A stretch of DNA of 64,000 nucleotides from Dickeya aquatica (GCF_900095885.1 NZ_LT615367.1:3038001-3102000), one strand, 5' to 3'. Shown: positions 9,882 through 21,056, counted from the stretch's first letter. The notes: generated by a model from the sequence alone, not told the origin. Numbers and translations are program-made.

Positions 9882-10909
9882 TCCGTCTTTATCCTGAGCA
9901 ACTCGCCGCGCAGCTCCATGAGGGGCTGCGCGGTTGTTATCTGCTGTTTGGCAATGAACCGTTGCTGCTACAGGAAAGTCAGGACAATATTCGTCATATC
10001 GCCAGTCAGCAAGGTTTTACCGAGCATTTTAGTTTTACGCTGGACAACCACACTGACTGGGATGCTATTTTTTCCACCTGCCAGGCTCTGAGCCTGTTTG
10101 CCACTCGCCAGACACTGCTGCTTATATTGCCGGAAAGCGGTATCGCCGCGTCAATCAGCGAACACCTGGTTAAACTCACCACGCTGTTACATCCGGATAT
10201 TTTGCTGATAGTGCGGGGAGGCAAACTGACCAAAGCGCAGGAAAACAGCGCCTGGTTTAAAGCGTTATCACAGCACGGCGTCTATCTTCCCTGCATGACA
10301 CCGGAGCAAGAGCACCTGCCACGCTGGGTCGCTCAGCGGGCTAAAAACATGAAGCTGGAACTGGATACAGCCGCAAGCCAGCTCATTTGTTACTGCTATG
10401 AAGGGAACCTGCTGGCGCTGGTTCAGGCATTGGAGCGCCTGTCACTACTGTATCCTGATGGTAAACTGACTTTACCGCGCGTTGAGCAGGCAGTAAATGA
10501 CGCCGCCCACTTCACCCCCTTCCACTGGCTGGATGCCCTGCTCACTGGAAAGAGCAAACGCGCCTGGCACATTTTGCAGCAGTTGCGTCAGGAGGAGTGT
10601 GAACCCGTTATTCTGATGCGCACACTCCAGCGCGAATTATTGTTGTTGCTACAGCTAAAACGACAGATGCCAGCCACCCCCTTGCGCACGCTGTTTGACC
10701 AGCAAAAAGTGTGGCAGAACCGGCGTACATTGCTGACACAGGCATTGCAGCGCCTGACGATGCACCAGTTGCAACAGGCTATCACCCTGCTCACGCAACT
10801 GGAAATCACGTTAAAACAGAACTACGGGCAACCCGTATGGGCAGAGCTTGAAACCCTGTCGATGATCTTGTGTGGCAAGGCATTGCCAGACAGCCTGCTT
10901 GAGGTATAG
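9878..10909 (+). CDS. holA: DNA polymerase III delta subunit
   Basis: Delta subunit of the clamp loader, the wrench that opens the beta clamp during loading. The N-terminal clamp-contact region ([30 protein letters not shown]) is followed by AAA-like and helical collar domains. 343 residues, matching E. coli. The ATG overlaps the lptE stop (ATGA), so translation is coupled. nadD begins within five bases. Confidence 0.96.
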   Translation: MIRLYPEQLAAQLHEGLRGCYLLFGNEPLLLQESQDNIRHIASQQGFTEHFSFTLDNHTDWDAIFSTCQALSLFATRQTLLLILPESGIAASISEHLVKLTTLLHPDILLIVRGGKLTKAQENSAWFKALSQHGVYLPCMTPEQEHLPRWVAQRAKNMKLELDTAASQLICYCYEGNLLALVQALERLSLLYPDGKLTLPRVEQAVNDAAHFTPFHWLDALLTGKSKRAWHILQQLRQEECEPVILMRTLQRELLLLLQLKRQMPATPLRTLFDQQKVWQNRRTLLTQALQRLTMHQLQQAITLLTQLEITLKQNYGQPVWAELETLSMILCGKALPDSLLEV

Positions 10910-10913
10910 CGCC

Positions 10914-11570
10914 TTGACCCTGCCAACGCACTCTTCCCTGACAGCCTATTTTGGCGGCACTTTTGACCCGATACATTACGGACATTTGCGCCCGGCGATG
11001 GCACTGGCTGAAGAAGCCGGCCTGCACCAGGTGATTTTGTTACCCAACAATGTGCCGCCACACCGCCCTCAGCCTCTGGCTAGCGCTCAGGCACGGAAAG
11101 CGATGGTGGAATTGGCGGTGTATAACAACCCGCTATTTCAGGTTGATGACCGGGAACTGCAACGCGCCACACCGTCATATACCATCGAAACGCTGGAAGC
11201 GCTGCGGGCAGAGAAAGGCCCGGATGCCGCACTGGCGTTCATCATCGGTCAGGATTCATTATTGACGCTGCATCGCTGGTATCGCTGGCAGGATATCCTC
11301 ACCTATTGCCATCTGCTGGTGTGCGCCCGCCCGGGCTATCGCCAGCAGCTTGATACCCCCGAGTTACAAGCCTGGCTGGCCGCCCATCTGACAGATGATG
11401 TCCGTCACCTGCATCAACACAGTCACGGACGTATTTATTTGGCACACACCCCACTGCTGCCTATTTCAGCGACTGAAATCCGCTCACGCCGCCAGCATGG
11501 TATCGACTGTCATGACCTGCTGCCCGCGGCCGTCCTGAAGTATATTGACACACACGGGTTGTATCGATAA
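10914..11570 (+). CDS. nadD: Nicotinate-nucleotide adenylyltransferase
   Basis: Converts nicotinate mononucleotide plus ATP to deamido-NAD in NAD synthesis. The nucleotidyltransferase motif [12 protein letters not shown] is near residue 14 and ISATEIRSR near residue 180. The start is most likely TTG 10914 (GAGGT about 9 bases upstream), giving [19 protein letters not shown] and 218 residues; the frame also opens at 10872 inside holA, but that extension has no family match. E. coli has cobC between nadD and rsfS; it is absent here. Confidence 0.93.
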   Translation: MTLPTHSSLTAYFGGTFDPIHYGHLRPAMALAEEAGLHQVILLPNNVPPHRPQPLASAQARKAMVELAVYNNPLFQVDDRELQRATPSYTIETLEALRAEKGPDAALAFIIGQDSLLTLHRWYRWQDILTYCHLLVCARPGYRQQLDTPELQAWLAAHLTDDVRHLHQHSHGRIYLAHTPLLPISATEIRSRRQHGIDCHDLLPAAVLKYIDTHGLYR

Positions 11571-11746
11571 CCCAAGCGTTGATACCACTCATTATCAGGC
11601 CATGCTATACTCCGCCGCTGGTTTCAGCCTGGGGGGGGTAAAGCACCCAGGCCGCGAGAATCCGGCAACAAGCGGGGTCTTGCAGATACCGCTATCCAGC
11701 CAGTCAGAATAAGCGGCTGATTAATCAATTATCCAAGGGGGAACCT
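11571..11746 (+). promoter_or_regulatory. rsfS operon leader with -10 element and G8 hairpin
   Basis: TATACT at 11606-11611 is a good -10 hexamer for the rsfS-rlmH-mrdA-mrdB-rlpA operon; no clear -35 at 17 bp is visible. Downstream, GCCTGGG pairs with CCCAGGC across a run of eight G (11631-11638). No peptide-coding frame is apparent. Confidence 0.4.
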
Positions 11747-12064
11747 TTGCAAGGTCAAGCACTCCAAGATTTCGTTATTGATAAAATTGACGATTTAAAA
11801 GGTCAGGATATCGTGGCTCTCGATGTCAAAGGGAAGTCCAGTATCACGGATACCATGGTCATCTGTACCGGGACATCCAGCCGCCACGTTATCTCGATTG
11901 CCGATCACGTCGTGCAACAATCCCGCGCAGCCGGACTCATGCCCCTGGGTGTTGAAGGTGAAAATGCTGCTGACTGGGTTGTGGTTGATCTTGGTGACGT
12001 GATTGTTCATGTGATGCAAGAAGAGAGCCGCCACCTGTACGAACTGGAAAAACTCTGGGGCTGA
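11747..12064 (+). CDS. rsfS: Ribosomal silencing factor RsfS
   Basis: Binds ribosomal protein uL14 and blocks subunit joining in stationary phase or starvation. 105 residues, nearly identical to E. coli Ybe[21 protein letters not shown] at the start, CTGTSSRH and [18 protein letters not shown] in the core. TTG start preceded by AAGGGGG; the same TTG start is used in E. coli. Followed after one base by rlmH. Confidence 0.97.
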   Translation: MQGQALQDFVIDKIDDLKGQDIVALDVKGKSSITDTMVICTGTSSRHVISIADHVVQQSRAAGLMPLGVEGENAADWVVVDLGDVIVHVMQEESRHLYELEKLWG

Positions 12065-12065
12065 T

Positions 12066-12536
12066 ATGAAGCTGCAACTGGTCGCCGTTGGCACCAAAAT
12101 GCCTGACTGGGTGCAGACTGGCTTTACCGACTACCTGCGCCGTTTCCCCAAAGATATGCCCTTTGAGCTCACAGAGGTTCCGGCAGGTAAACGCGGTAAA
12201 AATGCCGATATTAAGCGCATTCTGGAGCGTGAAGGCGAACTGATGCTGGCCGCAGTGGGCAAAGGTAATCGCATTGTCACGCTGGATATCCCCGGAACTC
12301 GCTGGGAAACGCCGCAACTGGCACAGCAACTGGAACGCTGGAAACAGGACGGGCGTGATGTCAGCCTGCTGATAGGCGGCCCGGAAGGTCTGGCACCACA
12401 ATGCAAGGCCGCAGCAGAGCAGAGCTGGTCGCTCTCGCCGCTGACGCTGCCCCACCCGCTGGTCAGGGTGCTGGTCGCAGAGAGCTTGTACCGTGCCTGG
12501 AGCATTACCACCAATCACCCTTACCATCGGGAGTAA
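12066..12536 (+). CDS. rlmH: 23S rRNA pseudouridine-1915 N3-methyltransferase
   Basis: SPOUT-family methyltransferase that makes m3-pseudouridine at 23S rRNA position 1915 on the assembled 70S ribosome. The SAM-binding trefoil knot is visible as LLIGGPEGL and [25 protein letters not shown]. 156 residues, close to the E. coli length. It sits between rsfS and mrdA, as in E. coli. Confidence 0.97.
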   Translation: MKLQLVAVGTKMPDWVQTGFTDYLRRFPKDMPFELTEVPAGKRGKNADIKRILEREGELMLAAVGKGNRIVTLDIPGTRWETPQLAQQLERWKQDGRDVSLLIGGPEGLAPQCKAAAEQSWSLSPLTLPHPLVRVLVAESLYRAWSITTNHPYHRE

Positions 12537-12572
12537 GGCGAACGATGAACTTCGTGAAGTAACAGTCGCTGG

Positions 12573-14477
12573 ATGAACATAGAGCGTAAACCCTTTCGTG
12601 ACTATACCGCCGAAGCGGCCCTGTTTGTACGCCGGGCGCTGGTGGCATTTCTGGTCATCTTGCTGCTAAGTGGTATTTTGGTTTTTAACCTTTACCATTT
12701 GCAGGTTTTACGTTTTGACGATTATCGCACCCGGTCAAATGAAAACCGCATCAAGCTGGTACCCATCGCCCCTAGCCGGGGAATTATTTATGACCGTAAC
12801 GGTACGCCGTTAGCGCTTAATCGCACCATCTATCAGTTGGAGTTAATTCCTGAAAAAGTCAGCGATCTGGAAGAGACGCTACAGGGGCTTAAACCGATTG
12901 TTGATTTAAGCGATGAGGATATCGAAAACTTCCGCAAAGAACGCAAACGCTCGCGCCGGTTTACCTCCATCGCCGTCAAAACGGCACTCAGTGAAGTTCA
13001 GGTAGCCAGTTTCGCCGTCAATCAATACCGTTTCCCCGGTGTTGAAGTCAAAGGTTATCAGCGCCGTTACTATCCCTACGGTTCAGCGCTGACGCATGTC
13101 ATCGGCTATGTCTCTAAAATCAACGATAAGGATCTGGACAGGCTGGATAAAGAGGGCAAGCTCGCCGATTACGCGGCTACCCATGACATCGGCAAACTCG
13201 GCATTGAGCGGTACTATGAAGAAGTGTTGCACGGCAAACCGGGCTATGAAGAGGTCGAAGTCAATAACCGGGGGCGGGTTATTCGTCAGTTGCATGAGCA
13301 GCCACCGCAGGCAGGTAAAGACATTTATCTGACGCTGGATCTCAGCTTGCAACTCTATATTGAAAAATTACTGGCCGGGAGCCGGGCAGCTGTGGTGGTC
13401 ACCGACCCACGCGACGCCGGCGTGCTGGCGATGGTTTCCACCCCCAGCTATGATCCCAATCCTTTTGTAGACGGCATCTCCGGCAAGGCTTACCGTGCGC
13501 TACTCAATGACCCGAACAGGCCGCTTATCAATCGCGCGACGCAGGGCGTGTATCCGCCAGCGTCTACCGTTAAACCGTATATTGCCGTCTCCGCGCTAAG
13601 CGCCAGTGTCATCACCCCGTACACCTCACTGTTCGACCCTGGCTGGTGGCAACTTCCCGGCTCGGAAAAACGCTTTCGTGACTGGAAAAAATGGGGGCAT
13701 GGCCGCCTGAATTTAACCAAGTCTCTGGAAGAGTCTGCGGATACCTTCTTCTATCAGGTAGCGTATGACATGGGTATCGACCGGCTATCGGAGTGGATGA
13801 CCCGCTTCGGCTATGGTCAGCTCACCGGTATCGACCTGTCGGAGGAGCGCGCGGGAATTATGCCAACCCGTGAATGGAAGATGAAGCGCTACAAGAAACC
13901 CTGGTATCAGGGTGATACTATCCCTGTCGGGATCGGCCAGGGCTATTGGACAGCCACGCCTATCCAGATGATGAAAGCGCTGACCACCCTGATTAACGAT
14001 GGTCAGGTTAAAACACCGCATCTGCTTAACAGTACGCTGGAGAGCAACACTCAGGTGCCTTATCGTCAGGCAAATCATCAGCAAATTGGTGATATTCGCT
14101 CCGGCTACTGGGAAATTGTCAAAGACGGCATGTACGGCGTTGCCAACCGCCAAAATGGGACGGCACATAAATTTTTTGCCGACTCGTCTTACAAAATTGC
14201 CGCCAAATCGGGGACGGCACAGGTATTCGGGTTGAAAGAAAATGAAACCTATAATGCCAACCGCATTGCCGAACGACTGCGTGACCACAAATTGATGGTC
14301 GCCTTTGCACCGTATAACAACCCCAAAGTCGCCATGTCCATCATTTTGGAAAACGGTGGTGCCGGGCCTGCCGTCGGGACAATTGTGCGTCAGATTCTTG
14401 ACCACATCATTCTGGGCGACAACAACACGACCTTGCCGGATGCTCCCCCGTCGCCTCCGGGCAGTGAAACTGAGTAA
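12573..14477 (+). CDS. mrdA: Penicillin-binding protein 2 (elongasome transpeptidase)
   Basis: Class B PBP that cross-links peptidoglycan during rod elongation together with RodA. One N-terminal membrane anchor (residues 23-42), a pedestal domain, then the transpeptidase: SxxK as STVK with catalytic Ser331, SxN-type SAD (ESADTFFYQ), and KSGTAQ. 634 residues against 633 in E. coli. The residue before the active serine is Ala (PPASTVK) where E. coli has Gly (PPGSTVK), a small change in a very conserved place. mrdB follows within 8 bases. Confidence 0.97.
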   Translation: MNIERKPFRDYTAEAALFVRRALVAFLVILLLSGILVFNLYHLQVLRFDDYRTRSNENRIKLVPIAPSRGIIYDRNGTPLALNRTIYQLELIPEKVSDLEETLQGLKPIVDLSDEDIENFRKERKRSRRFTSIAVKTALSEVQVASFAVNQYRFPGVEVKGYQRRYYPYGSALTHVIGYVSKINDKDLDRLDKEGKLADYAATHDIGKLGIERYYEEVLHGKPGYEEVEVNNRGRVIRQLHEQPPQAGKDIYLTLDLSLQLYIEKLLAGSRAAVVVTDPRDAGVLAMVSTPSYDPNPFVDGISGKAYRALLNDPNRPLINRATQGVYPPASTVKPYIAVSALSASVITPYTSLFDPGWWQLPGSEKRFRDWKKWGHGRLNLTKSLEESADTFFYQVAYDMGIDRLSEWMTRFGYGQLTGIDLSEERAGIMPTREWKMKRYKKPWYQGDTIPVGIGQGYWTATPIQMMKALTTLINDGQVKTPHLLNSTLESNTQVPYRQANHQQIGDIRSGYWEIVKDGMYGVANRQNGTAHKFFADSSYKIAAKSGTAQVFGLKENETYNANRIAERLRDHKLMVAFAPYNNPKVAMSIILENGGAGPAVGTIVRQILDHIILGDNNTTLPDAPPSPPGSETE

Positions 14478-14484
14478 AAACATC

Positions 14485-15597
14485 ATGACAGACAGTCAGC
14501 AAAAAGGCTCCATCTGGACCAGAATGCACATTGACCTGCCCTTTCTCCTGTGTGTGATAGCGCTGTTGGGTTATAGCGTGTTTGTGATGTGGAGTGCCAG
14601 CGGTCAGGATCTCGGCATGATGGAGCGTAAAATCGGCCAATGTGTGCTGGGGGTTATCGTAATGATCACCATGGCGCAAATTCCCCCGCGCGTTTATGAA
14701 GGCTGGGCTCCTTATCTGTATATCTTCTGCTTTATTCTGCTGGTGCTGGTGGATGTGTTCGGGCAGATCAGTAAGGGGGCGCAACGTTGGCTTGATCTGG
14801 GGATAATACGTTTTCAGCCATCAGAAATTGCCAAAATCGCCGTTCCGCTGATGGTGGCTCGCTTCATTAACCGTGACATGTGCCCGCCCTCATTGAAAAA
14901 CACGGCTATAGCACTGGTACTGACCTTTGCCCCCACACTGTTGGTGGCTGCCCAGCCAGACCTTGGCACAGCCATTCTTATCTGTGCCTCCGGCTTGTTT
15001 GTACTGTTTCTGGCCGGCATGAGCTGGCGGCTTATCGCGATTGCCGCCATACTGCTGGCAGCCTTTATTCCGGTGTTGTGGTTTTTTCTGATGCACGATT
15101 ATCAGCGGGCGCGTGTGATGATGCTACTCGACCCGGAAACCGACCCACTCGGTGCCGGGTATCATATTATTCAGTCCAAAATCGCCATTGGCTCCGGCGG
15201 GTTGACCGGAAAAGGCTGGCTGCAAGGCACTCAGTCACAGTTAGAATTTCTGCCTGAACGCCATACCGACTTTATCTTTGCGGTACTGGCAGAGGAATTA
15301 GGGTTAATAGGTGTGTTAATCCTGCTCGGCCTGTATCTGTTTCTCATCATGCGCGGATTAGTCATTGCTGCGAATGCACAAACCTCATTTGGCCGGGTGA
15401 TGGTCGGCGGTTTGATGCTGATCTTTTTCGTGTATGTGTTTGTTAACATGGGTATGGTTAGCGGTATTGTACCTGTCGTCGGTGTGCCTTTGCCTTTGAT
15501 CAGTTACGGCGGTTCGGCGCTGGTGGTGTTGATGGCAGGCTTTGGTATCGTCATGTCGATACACACGCACCGTAAAATGTTATCCAAGAATTTATAG
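14485..15597 (+). CDS. mrdB: Peptidoglycan glycosyltransferase RodA
   Basis: SEDS-family polymerase that makes glycan strands in the elongasome, partner of PBP2. About ten membrane segments. Family signatures include SPSEIAK-type [34 protein letters not shown], and [20 protein letters not shown] 14485 gives [11 protein letters not shown] and 370 residues as in E. coli; the open frame upstream overlaps mrdA and is not coding. Confidence 0.97.
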   Translation: MTDSQQKGSIWTRMHIDLPFLLCVIALLGYSVFVMWSASGQDLGMMERKIGQCVLGVIVMITMAQIPPRVYEGWAPYLYIFCFILLVLVDVFGQISKGAQRWLDLGIIRFQPSEIAKIAVPLMVARFINRDMCPPSLKNTAIALVLTFAPTLLVAAQPDLGTAILICASGLFVLFLAGMSWRLIAIAAILLAAFIPVLWFFLMHDYQRARVMMLLDPETDPLGAGYHIIQSKIAIGSGGLTGKGWLQGTQSQLEFLPERHTDFIFAVLAEELGLIGVLILLGLYLFLIMRGLVIAANAQTSFGRVMVGGLMLIFFVYVFVNMGMVSGIVPVVGVPLPLISYGGSALVVLMAGFGIVMSIHTHRKMLSKNL

Positions 15598-15606
15598 GGG
15601 TAAACC

Positions 15607-16785
15607 ATGCGTAAGGATTGGATTTGGATGGGTGCCATCAGCCTGTTTCTGGCTGGCTGTTCAACCACAGAGCAACCGTCATCGCCCACACAGCAAGCCG
15701 CAGCCTATAACGGCCCGGTGGAAGAGATAGGCGGAGTGGAGCCACGCTACGAGCCATACAACCCGGCGAACATGCAAGACTACAGCATGAATGGCAAAAC
15801 ATACCGCATTATCAAAAACCCAGAGAATTTTAGCGAGAGCGGTTTCGCCGCATGGCATGACCATGCCTCCACCGGCAGCCGTACCGCAAACGGTGAAATG
15901 TTTGATGTCAACGCCATGGCTGCCGCACATCCCACCTTACCCATACCAAGCTATGTACGGGTGACAAACCTCAGCAATGGCCGCAGGCTGGTGGTTCGCA
16001 TCAACGATCGCGGCCCTTATACCCCCGGCAGGATCATTGACCTGACCAAAGCGGCGGCTGACCGGCTTAACATGTCGAATAACACCAAGGTAAAAGTAGA
16101 CTTTATCAGCGTGGCGCAAGACGGCACCCTCTCAGGCCCTGGCACTATCGGCACCCGCGTTGCTAAACAGAGTTTCGCCCTGCCTGCTCGCCCAACGTTA
16201 GGCTCAAGTGGTCTTGGCACCCCAATGATGGAAAGCGTTCAACCAGGCACGGCAGCGGTACGCCCTATCAGCAATGCCACGCTTACCCCAGCCTCGTCAG
16301 GCAATGATCTGTCACCAAGCACCAGCAGCAATAGCAACATCACGGCCAACACATCTCACGGGCTTGCGGCGACCAACGGTAGTTTTCTGGGTGCGCCCAA
16401 ACCGTTGCGTAGCGGGGTACTCGAAGATTCAACACCTGCCAGCACACCAGCGCTAACGCCGTCTGCAACGCGTCCACTTAGTGCACCCGCCAGAACCACA
16501 CCGGCAAACGTGCCTGCTGCTGCCAGTTCAAGTAACAGCACCGCTGGGGCGGGCAATATTGTGGTGCAGGTCGGTGCGCTCAGCGACCCCCAGCGCGCTC
16601 AAACCTGGCTGAAAAGCCTGAACGAACGCTTTCGGGTGACAGGCAAAGTGACGTTGAGCAACGGTTTGTATCGTATTCAGTTAGGCCCGTTCGCCACTCG
16701 TCAGCAAGCCGCTGACTTACAACAACGGCTTTCCAGCGAAGCACAGCAACCGTCATTCATTACGACACTGTCAGGCGCACAGTAA
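15607..16785 (+). CDS. rlpA: Septal-ring lipoprotein RlpA (DPBB and SPOR domains)
   Basis: Outer-membrane lipoprotein that binds denuded glycan at the septum; in Pseudomonas aeruginosa it is a lytic transglycosylase for such strands, an activity not shown for E. coli. Lipobox LAGC with Cys18. The double-psi beta-barrel covers about residues 75-160 (TGSRTANGEMFDVNAMAAAH, VRINDRGPYTPGRIIDLT). A Ser/Thr/Pro/Ala-rich linker covers about 180-310, and a C-terminal SPOR domain follows (VVQVGALSDPQRAQTW ... RIQLGPFATRQQAADLQQRL). 392 residues. Last gene before a terminator. Confidence 0.95.
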   Translation: MRKDWIWMGAISLFLAGCSTTEQPSSPTQQAAAYNGPVEEIGGVEPRYEPYNPANMQDYSMNGKTYRIIKNPENFSESGFAAWHDHASTGSRTANGEMFDVNAMAAAHPTLPIPSYVRVTNLSNGRRLVVRINDRGPYTPGRIIDLTKAAADRLNMSNNTKVKVDFISVAQDGTLSGPGTIGTRVAKQSFALPARPTLGSSGLGTPMMESVQPGTAAVRPISNATLTPASSGNDLSPSTSSNSNITANTSHGLAATNGSFLGAPKPLRSGVLEDSTPASTPALTPSATRPLSAPARTTPANVPAAASSSNSTAGAGNIVVQVGALSDPQRAQTWLKSLNERFRVTGKVTLSNGLYRIQLGPFATRQQAADLQQRLSSEAQQPSFITTLSGAQ

Positions 16786-16797
16786 CCGTCATTTCGC

Positions 16798-16821
16798 AAA
16801 GAGGGTTAAATGCCCTCTTTT
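16798..16821 (+). terminator. Intrinsic terminator after rlpA
   Basis: AAAGAGGG (16798-16805) pairs with CCCTCTTT (16813-16820), with T continuing to 16821. Ends the rsfS-rlpA operon. Confidence 0.75.
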
Positions 16822-16910
16822 ATCACTGTGACACGCGCTAACCACTTACCCGGTGTTGATCGGCAAAATCGCGTAACGTATTGTCTGGTGCCGCCCCGAT
16901 TTTCATCTGT

Positions 16911-16916
16911 TATAGT
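16911..16916 (+). promoter_or_regulatory. Likely -10 element for dacA
   Basis: TATAGT, followed by a short leader to the dacA ATG at 16963. A good -35 at 17 bp is not visible. Confidence 0.4.
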
Positions 16917-16962
16917 GTGGCTCGTTTTTTAACTTATACCCACGGATGTTGTTGTTCCAATC

Positions 16963-18174
16963 ATGAAAACAGTAATCACGTCTTGTTTTACCAAACGTAT
17001 TGCGCTCGGCGCACTGCTCGCCATCGGTGCATCCACTTTCGCCTACGCAGACGACATTAATCTGAAAACCATGATCCCTGCCGTGCCGGACATTGATGCA
17101 GAAGCGTATATCCTGATTGACTACAACTCGGGTAAAGTGCTGGCTGAGAAAAATGCCGACGTTCGACGCAATCCCGCCAGTCTGACCAAAATGATGACCA
17201 GCTATGTTATCGGTCAGTCTATCAAAGCCGGGAAAATCACACCGAATGATGTCGTCACTATTGGCAAAGATGCCTGGGCGACAGGCAACCCGGATTTTCA
17301 GGGCTCTTCCCTGATGTTCCTCAAGCCCGGCGATCGCGTTCCGGTCTATCTGCTCAATAAAGGCATCATTCTGCAATCGGGTAATGACGCCTGTGTCGCC
17401 ATGGCTGACTATGTTGCAGGCAGTCAGGATGCATTCATCAACCTGATGAATGGCTATGTCAAAGCATTAGGGTTACAAAACACGCAATTTAAAACCGTTC
17501 ATGGGCTGGATGCCGAAGGGCAGTACAGTTCCGCGCGTGATATGGCTCTCATCGGTCAGGCGCTGATTCGTGATGTTCCCGACGAATACGCCACCTATAA
17601 AGAAAAAGAATTTACATTCAACAACATTCGCCAGACAAACCGCAATGGTCTGCTGTGGGACAGCAGCCTGACCGTTGACGGTATCAAAACCGGCCACACC
17701 GCTTCGGCGGGGTATAACCTGGTTGCCTCTGCCACTGAAGGCCAAATGCGGCTCATCTCAGCTGTGCTTGGCGGGCGCACGTTTAAAGGCCGTGAGGCGG
17801 AAAGTAAGAAATTGCTGACCTGGGGCTTCCGTTTCTTTGAAACAGTGGCTCCGCTCAAAACAGCGAAAGAGTTTGCCTCCGAACCGGTCTGGTTTGGCGA
17901 CAGCGACCGGGTATCGCTCGGGGTGGATAAAGATGCTTATATCACCATTCCGCGTGGTCGCATGAAAGACCTGAAAGCCAGCTACGTGCTGAACAATACC
18001 GAGTTGCATGCCCCGCTGGCCAAAAACCAGGTCGTAGGATCGATTAATTTCCAGTTAGATGGCAAAGTTATCGACCAGCGCCCTTTGGTGGTGATGAACG
18101 AAGTCAAAGAAGGTGGGATTTTCGGCCGTCTGTTTGATTACATCAAACTGATGTTCCACCGCTGGTTTAGCTGA
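16963..18174 (+). CDS. dacA: D-alanyl-D-alanine carboxypeptidase, PBP5
   Basis: Periplasmic carboxypeptidase that trims pentapeptides and keeps rod shape regular. Signal peptide with cleavage after AYA (near residue 29). Active-site motifs: SLTK ([13 protein letters not shown]), SGN ([13 protein letters not shown]) and KTG ([12 protein letters not shown]). The C-terminal amphipathic anchor is [16 protein letters not shown]. 403 residues, as in E. coli. Monocistronic, between two terminators. Confidence 0.97.
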   Translation: MKTVITSCFTKRIALGALLAIGASTFAYADDINLKTMIPAVPDIDAEAYILIDYNSGKVLAEKNADVRRNPASLTKMMTSYVIGQSIKAGKITPNDVVTIGKDAWATGNPDFQGSSLMFLKPGDRVPVYLLNKGIILQSGNDACVAMADYVAGSQDAFINLMNGYVKALGLQNTQFKTVHGLDAEGQYSSARDMALIGQALIRDVPDEYATYKEKEFTFNNIRQTNRNGLLWDSSLTVDGIKTGHTASAGYNLVASATEGQMRLISAVLGGRTFKGREAESKKLLTWGFRFFETVAPLKTAKEFASEPVWFGDSDRVSLGVDKDAYITIPRGRMKDLKASYVLNNTELHAPLAKNQVVGSINFQLDGKVIDQRPLVVMNEVKEGGIFGRLFDYIKLMFHRWFS

Positions 18175-18247
18175 TTTAGCTTGAATTCTGCGCAACAGCC
18201 CTTATGTTGTCAGGTGCAGGGACGAACGCAATCCTGCTGTATTCCAT

Positions 18248-18267
18248 ACTCCCGCTGCGGCGGGAGT
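18248..18267 (+). terminator. Terminator hairpin after dacA
   Basis: ACTCCCGC (18248-18255), loop TGCG, GCGGGAGT (18260-18267), then a T-rich stretch TGTAGTTTCTGT. Confidence 0.65.
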
Positions 18268-18356
18268 TGTAGTTTCTGTGTTATCTCGCCATGTTATATC
18301 AGCGAGTCACCTTATATTAGTGCAGTAATGTCTGAATCAATCACTCTGGAGTCACC

Positions 18357-18620
18357 ATGAAAACCAAACTCAATGAATTACTCGAATTCCCTTGTTCGTT
18401 TACTTACAAGGTTATGGGGCTGGCGAAACCGGAGCTGGTCGATAAAGTCGTGGAAGTCATTCAGCGTCACGCGCCCGGCGACTACCACCCACAGGTTAAA
18501 CCCAGCACCAAAGGCAATTACCATTCTGTCTCTATCACCATCACCGCCACCCATATCGAGCAGGTAGAAACCCTGTACGAAGAGTTAGGCAACATTGAGA
18601 TTGTACGCATGGTGCTGTAA
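18357..18620 (+). CDS. ybeD: YbeD/DUF493 family protein
   Basis: Small ACT-like fold cytoplasmic protein of unproven role, always near the lipoate genes. 87 residues, same length as E. coli Ybe[22 protein letters not shown] at the start and [22 protein letters not shown] near the end. CTGGAG precedes the ATG. The neighbouring lipB and lipA suggest a link to lipoylation, which is unproven. Confidence 0.95.
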   Translation: MKTKLNELLEFPCSFTYKVMGLAKPELVDKVVEVIQRHAPGDYHPQVKPSTKGNYHSVSITITATHIEQVETLYEELGNIEIVRMVL

Positions 18621-18762
18621 GCCACCCCTTGTCTCCTGCCTGGAGACAAGCGAGCAAAGCGCTATTCTCCGTTGTACAGCCTCGTTATCATTGCCTCACT
18701 TCGCCCACCCGATGACGACGCTGCTGCCACAACACCTGGGCACAGTGAACGAGACTAACATC

Positions 18763-19458
18763 GTGCATGATAAGATAGTCATACGCCAGTTAGGTGTACA
18801 CCCTTACGAGCCGGTGTCGCATGCCATGCACACCTTCACAGAACAGCGTAACAACACCAGTTTTGACGAGCTCTGGCTGGTAGAACACCTTCCGGTATTT
18901 ACGCAAGGACAGGCGGGAAAGGCCGAGCATCTCTTGATGCCTGGCGATATTCCGGTTATTCAGAGCGATCGGGGAGGCCAGGTCACTTATCACGGCCCGG
19001 GTCAACAGGTGATGTACGTACTCATTGATATCAAGCGTCGCAAAGTGGGCGTGCGCCAGCTGGTCAGCGCCATAGAGAACACGGTGATCCGCACACTGGC
19101 ACACTATGCTATTGATGCACATGCGCGGCCAGATGCGCCCGGTGTCTATGTGGGTGAGCAGAAGATCTGTTCGCTTGGGCTACGTATCCGTCGCGGCTGC
19201 TCCTTCCACGGGCTGGCACTGAATGTCGCGATGGATTTGTCACCTTTCCTGCGTATCAATCCTTGTGGCTATGCCGGCATGAGCATGACGCAATTAAGCG
19301 ACCTCTCAGCCGCCGCCACGGTTGAGGATACCGCAAAAGTCATGGTGAACGCCTTCCTGACAGAGCTTGGCTATTCGCAATATGAATGGCTTGACTGGAA
19401 CTGGTCAAAGCAAGGTGAGCCCCACCCCATTGACGCTGACAGCGACCTGACGCATTAA
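18763..19458 (+). CDS. lipB: Lipoyl(octanoyl) transferase
   Basis: Moves octanoyl from acyl carrier protein to the lipoyl domains of 2-oxoacid dehydrogenases and GcvH. Motifs: [19 protein letters not shown], catalytic Lys in [10 protein letters not shown], and catalytic Cys in INPCGYAG. The frame is open far upstream (to 18595) with in-frame ATG 18712 and GTG 18745, but family similarity begins at [10 protein letters not shown], so GTG 18763 is preferred (231 residues; E. coli 213). The C-terminal tail is longer than in E. coli. The LysR gene ybeF of E. coli between lipB and lipA is missing. Confidence 0.92.
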   Translation: MHDKIVIRQLGVHPYEPVSHAMHTFTEQRNNTSFDELWLVEHLPVFTQGQAGKAEHLLMPGDIPVIQSDRGGQVTYHGPGQQVMYVLIDIKRRKVGVRQLVSAIENTVIRTLAHYAIDAHARPDAPGVYVGEQKICSLGLRIRRGCSFHGLALNVAMDLSPFLRINPCGYAGMSMTQLSDLSAAATVEDTAKVMVNAFLTELGYSQYEWLDWNWSKQGEPHPIDADSDLTH

Positions 19459-19629
19459 TCATTACATCTGATTTACATTATTTCTGCATTTTGTTGCTTC
19501 ATCGCTGCCGCTGGCCTGTAAAGATGATATAATTTGTGAGTTTTTTAAAAAAAAGTTTAACAACTCACGTAATCCAATGAATTTGAATAAAATTCATAAC
19601 TGCGATTCAGAACTGGAAATTACGCAAAC
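19459..19629 (+). promoter_or_regulatory. AT-rich gap before lipA
   Basis: 171 bases, clearly AT-rich around 19530-19600 with A- and T-tracts, presumably holding the lipA promoter. No terminator with a convincing stem follows lipB, and no hidden ORF or known operator was recognised. Confidence 0.35.
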
Positions 19630-20595
19630 ATGAGTAAACCGATTCAGATCGAACGTGGCGTCAAATACCGTGATGCAGACAAGATGGCCCTGATCCCGGT
19701 ACGTGCGGTTGCCACCGAGCGTCAGGAAATGCTCCGCAAACCCGAATGGATGAAAATCAAGTTGCCTGCGGACTCCAGCCGAATTCAGGGCATCAAGGAC
19801 GCCATGCGCCGTAATGGTCTGCATTCGGTTTGTGAAGAGGCTTCATGCCCTAATCTCGCGGAGTGCTTCAATCACGGCACCGCAACCTTTATGATTCTGG
19901 GTGCTATCTGTACCCGCCGTTGCCCGTTTTGCGATGTTGCACATGGTCGCCCGCTGACCCCGGATGCCAATGAGCCGGAAAAACTGGCCCAGACCATCCA
20001 CGATATGGGCCTGCGCTATGTCGTAATAACCTCGGTGGATCGTGACGATCTCCGCGATGGTGGCGCACAGCACTTTGCAGACTGTATCAGCGCTATTCGG
20101 CGCAAAAGCCCCAATATTCGCATCGAAACGCTGGTACCCGATTTCCGTGGACGAATGGATCGCGCGCTGGACATTCTGACCGCCACCCCACCCGATGTGT
20201 TTAACCATAATCTGGAGAACGTCCCTCGTCTCTACCGCCAGGTCCGGCCAGGAGCGGATTACGAGTGGTCGCTGAAATTACTGGAAAAATTCAAGGCAGC
20301 CCACCCTGAGATCCCAACCAAGTCAGGCCTGATGGTCGGACTGGGTGAAACCAATGACGAGATTATTGAGGTGATGCGCGATTTACGCCGTCATGGCGTA
20401 ACCATGCTCACACTCGGCCAGTATCTCCAGCCAAGCCGCCATCACCTGCCGGTTCAGCGTTATGTTCCGCCTGAAGAATTCGATGCCATGAAAGCCGAAG
20501 CGATGGCGATGGGCTTTACTCATGCAGCCTGTGGCCCATTCGTTCGCTCATCCTACCATGCGGATTTACAAGCCAAAGGGCTGGAAGTGAAATAA
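19630..20595 (+). CDS. lipA: Lipoyl synthase
   Basis: Radical-SAM enzyme that inserts two sulfurs into octanoyl groups. It has the auxiliary cluster cysteines ([12 protein letters not shown]), the radical-[11 protein letters not shown] motif, and the conserved C-terminal RSSYHA serine that ligates the auxiliary cluster. 321 residues, same as E. coli. Together with lipB it gives the complete endogenous lipoate pathway. Confidence 0.98.
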   Translation: MSKPIQIERGVKYRDADKMALIPVRAVATERQEMLRKPEWMKIKLPADSSRIQGIKDAMRRNGLHSVCEEASCPNLAECFNHGTATFMILGAICTRRCPFCDVAHGRPLTPDANEPEKLAQTIHDMGLRYVVITSVDRDDLRDGGAQHFADCISAIRRKSPNIRIETLVPDFRGRMDRALDILTATPPDVFNHNLENVPRLYRQVRPGADYEWSLKLLEKFKAAHPEIPTKSGLMVGLGETNDEIIEVMRDLRRHGVTMLTLGQYLQPSRHHLPVQRYVPPEEFDAMKAEAMAMGFTHAACGPFVRSSYHADLQAKGLEVK

Positions 20596-20636
20596 GCACT
20601 CAGCCCCTCTTTGTGGCTGACTGAAAGAATAAGCAC

Positions 20637-20669
20637 AAAAAAAGCGGATGGTCATCCCCTCCGCTTTTT
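20637..20669. terminator. Bidirectional terminator between lipA and tatE
   Basis: A-tract, GCGGA (20644-20648), 11-base loop, TCCGC (20660-20664), T5. The flanking A and T tracts make it work for both convergent genes. Confidence 0.7.
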
Positions 20670-20685
20670 CATCTACCATCAGGCG

Positions 20686-20898
20686 TTATTCTTTATGCTG
20701 ACGGTTATCTGCAATGGTCGCCGCAGGCTCATCCGGGGTAGTGGATTTTGCCGCAGGCTGCTCATCACTCATCGCTTTTTTGAACCCTTTAATCGCCGTC
20801 CCCAGATCACTGCCCAGACTGCGCAGCTTATTTGTACCAAACAGCAGAACAATCAAAGCGCCAATCACTAAGAGTTTGGCAATACTGATACCTTCCAT
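20686..20898 (-). CDS. tatE: Twin-arginine translocase subunit TatE
   Basis: TatA-like single-span protein that joins the Tat pore for folded proteins. Residues 1-22 form the membrane helix ([21 protein letters not shown]), followed by a hinge and the amphipathic helix [12 protein letters not shown], then an acidic, low-complexity tail. 70 residues (E. coli TatE 67). Called TatE rather than TatA because of its place next to lipA and its stand-alone context without tatBC. Confidence 0.9.
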   Translation of the reverse strand: MEGISIAKLLVIGALIVLLFGTNKLRSLGSDLGTAIKGFKKAMSDEQPAAKSTTPDEPAATIADNRQHKE

Positions 20899-21056
20899 AC
20901 TTACCTACCTGATAATGTGAGCGGGAAAAAGCCAGCGCGCTTTACGTTGCTCTTTTGTAAATCGAACCACCGGATATAGCAATGCCCATCGGTAACAAAG
21001 TCAACATTCAGGCTGCCAGTCGCTGTTTTCTTACCCGGCCGAGAGAGTCCTGATGA
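20899..21056 (-). other. Gap between ybeM and tatE
   Basis: 158 bases between two genes on the - strand. It presumably holds the tatE promoter; no hairpin terminator with a T-run or known operator was recognised. Confidence 0.3.

Noticed and set aside
13785..14486. 233-codon open frame on the - strand
   Set aside because: Antisense to mrdA; composition typical of a shadow frame.
18595..18762. N-terminal extension of LipB
   Set aside because: Open frame overlaps ybeD and a gap, without ribosome-binding site or family match. In-frame ATG 18712 cannot be fully excluded.
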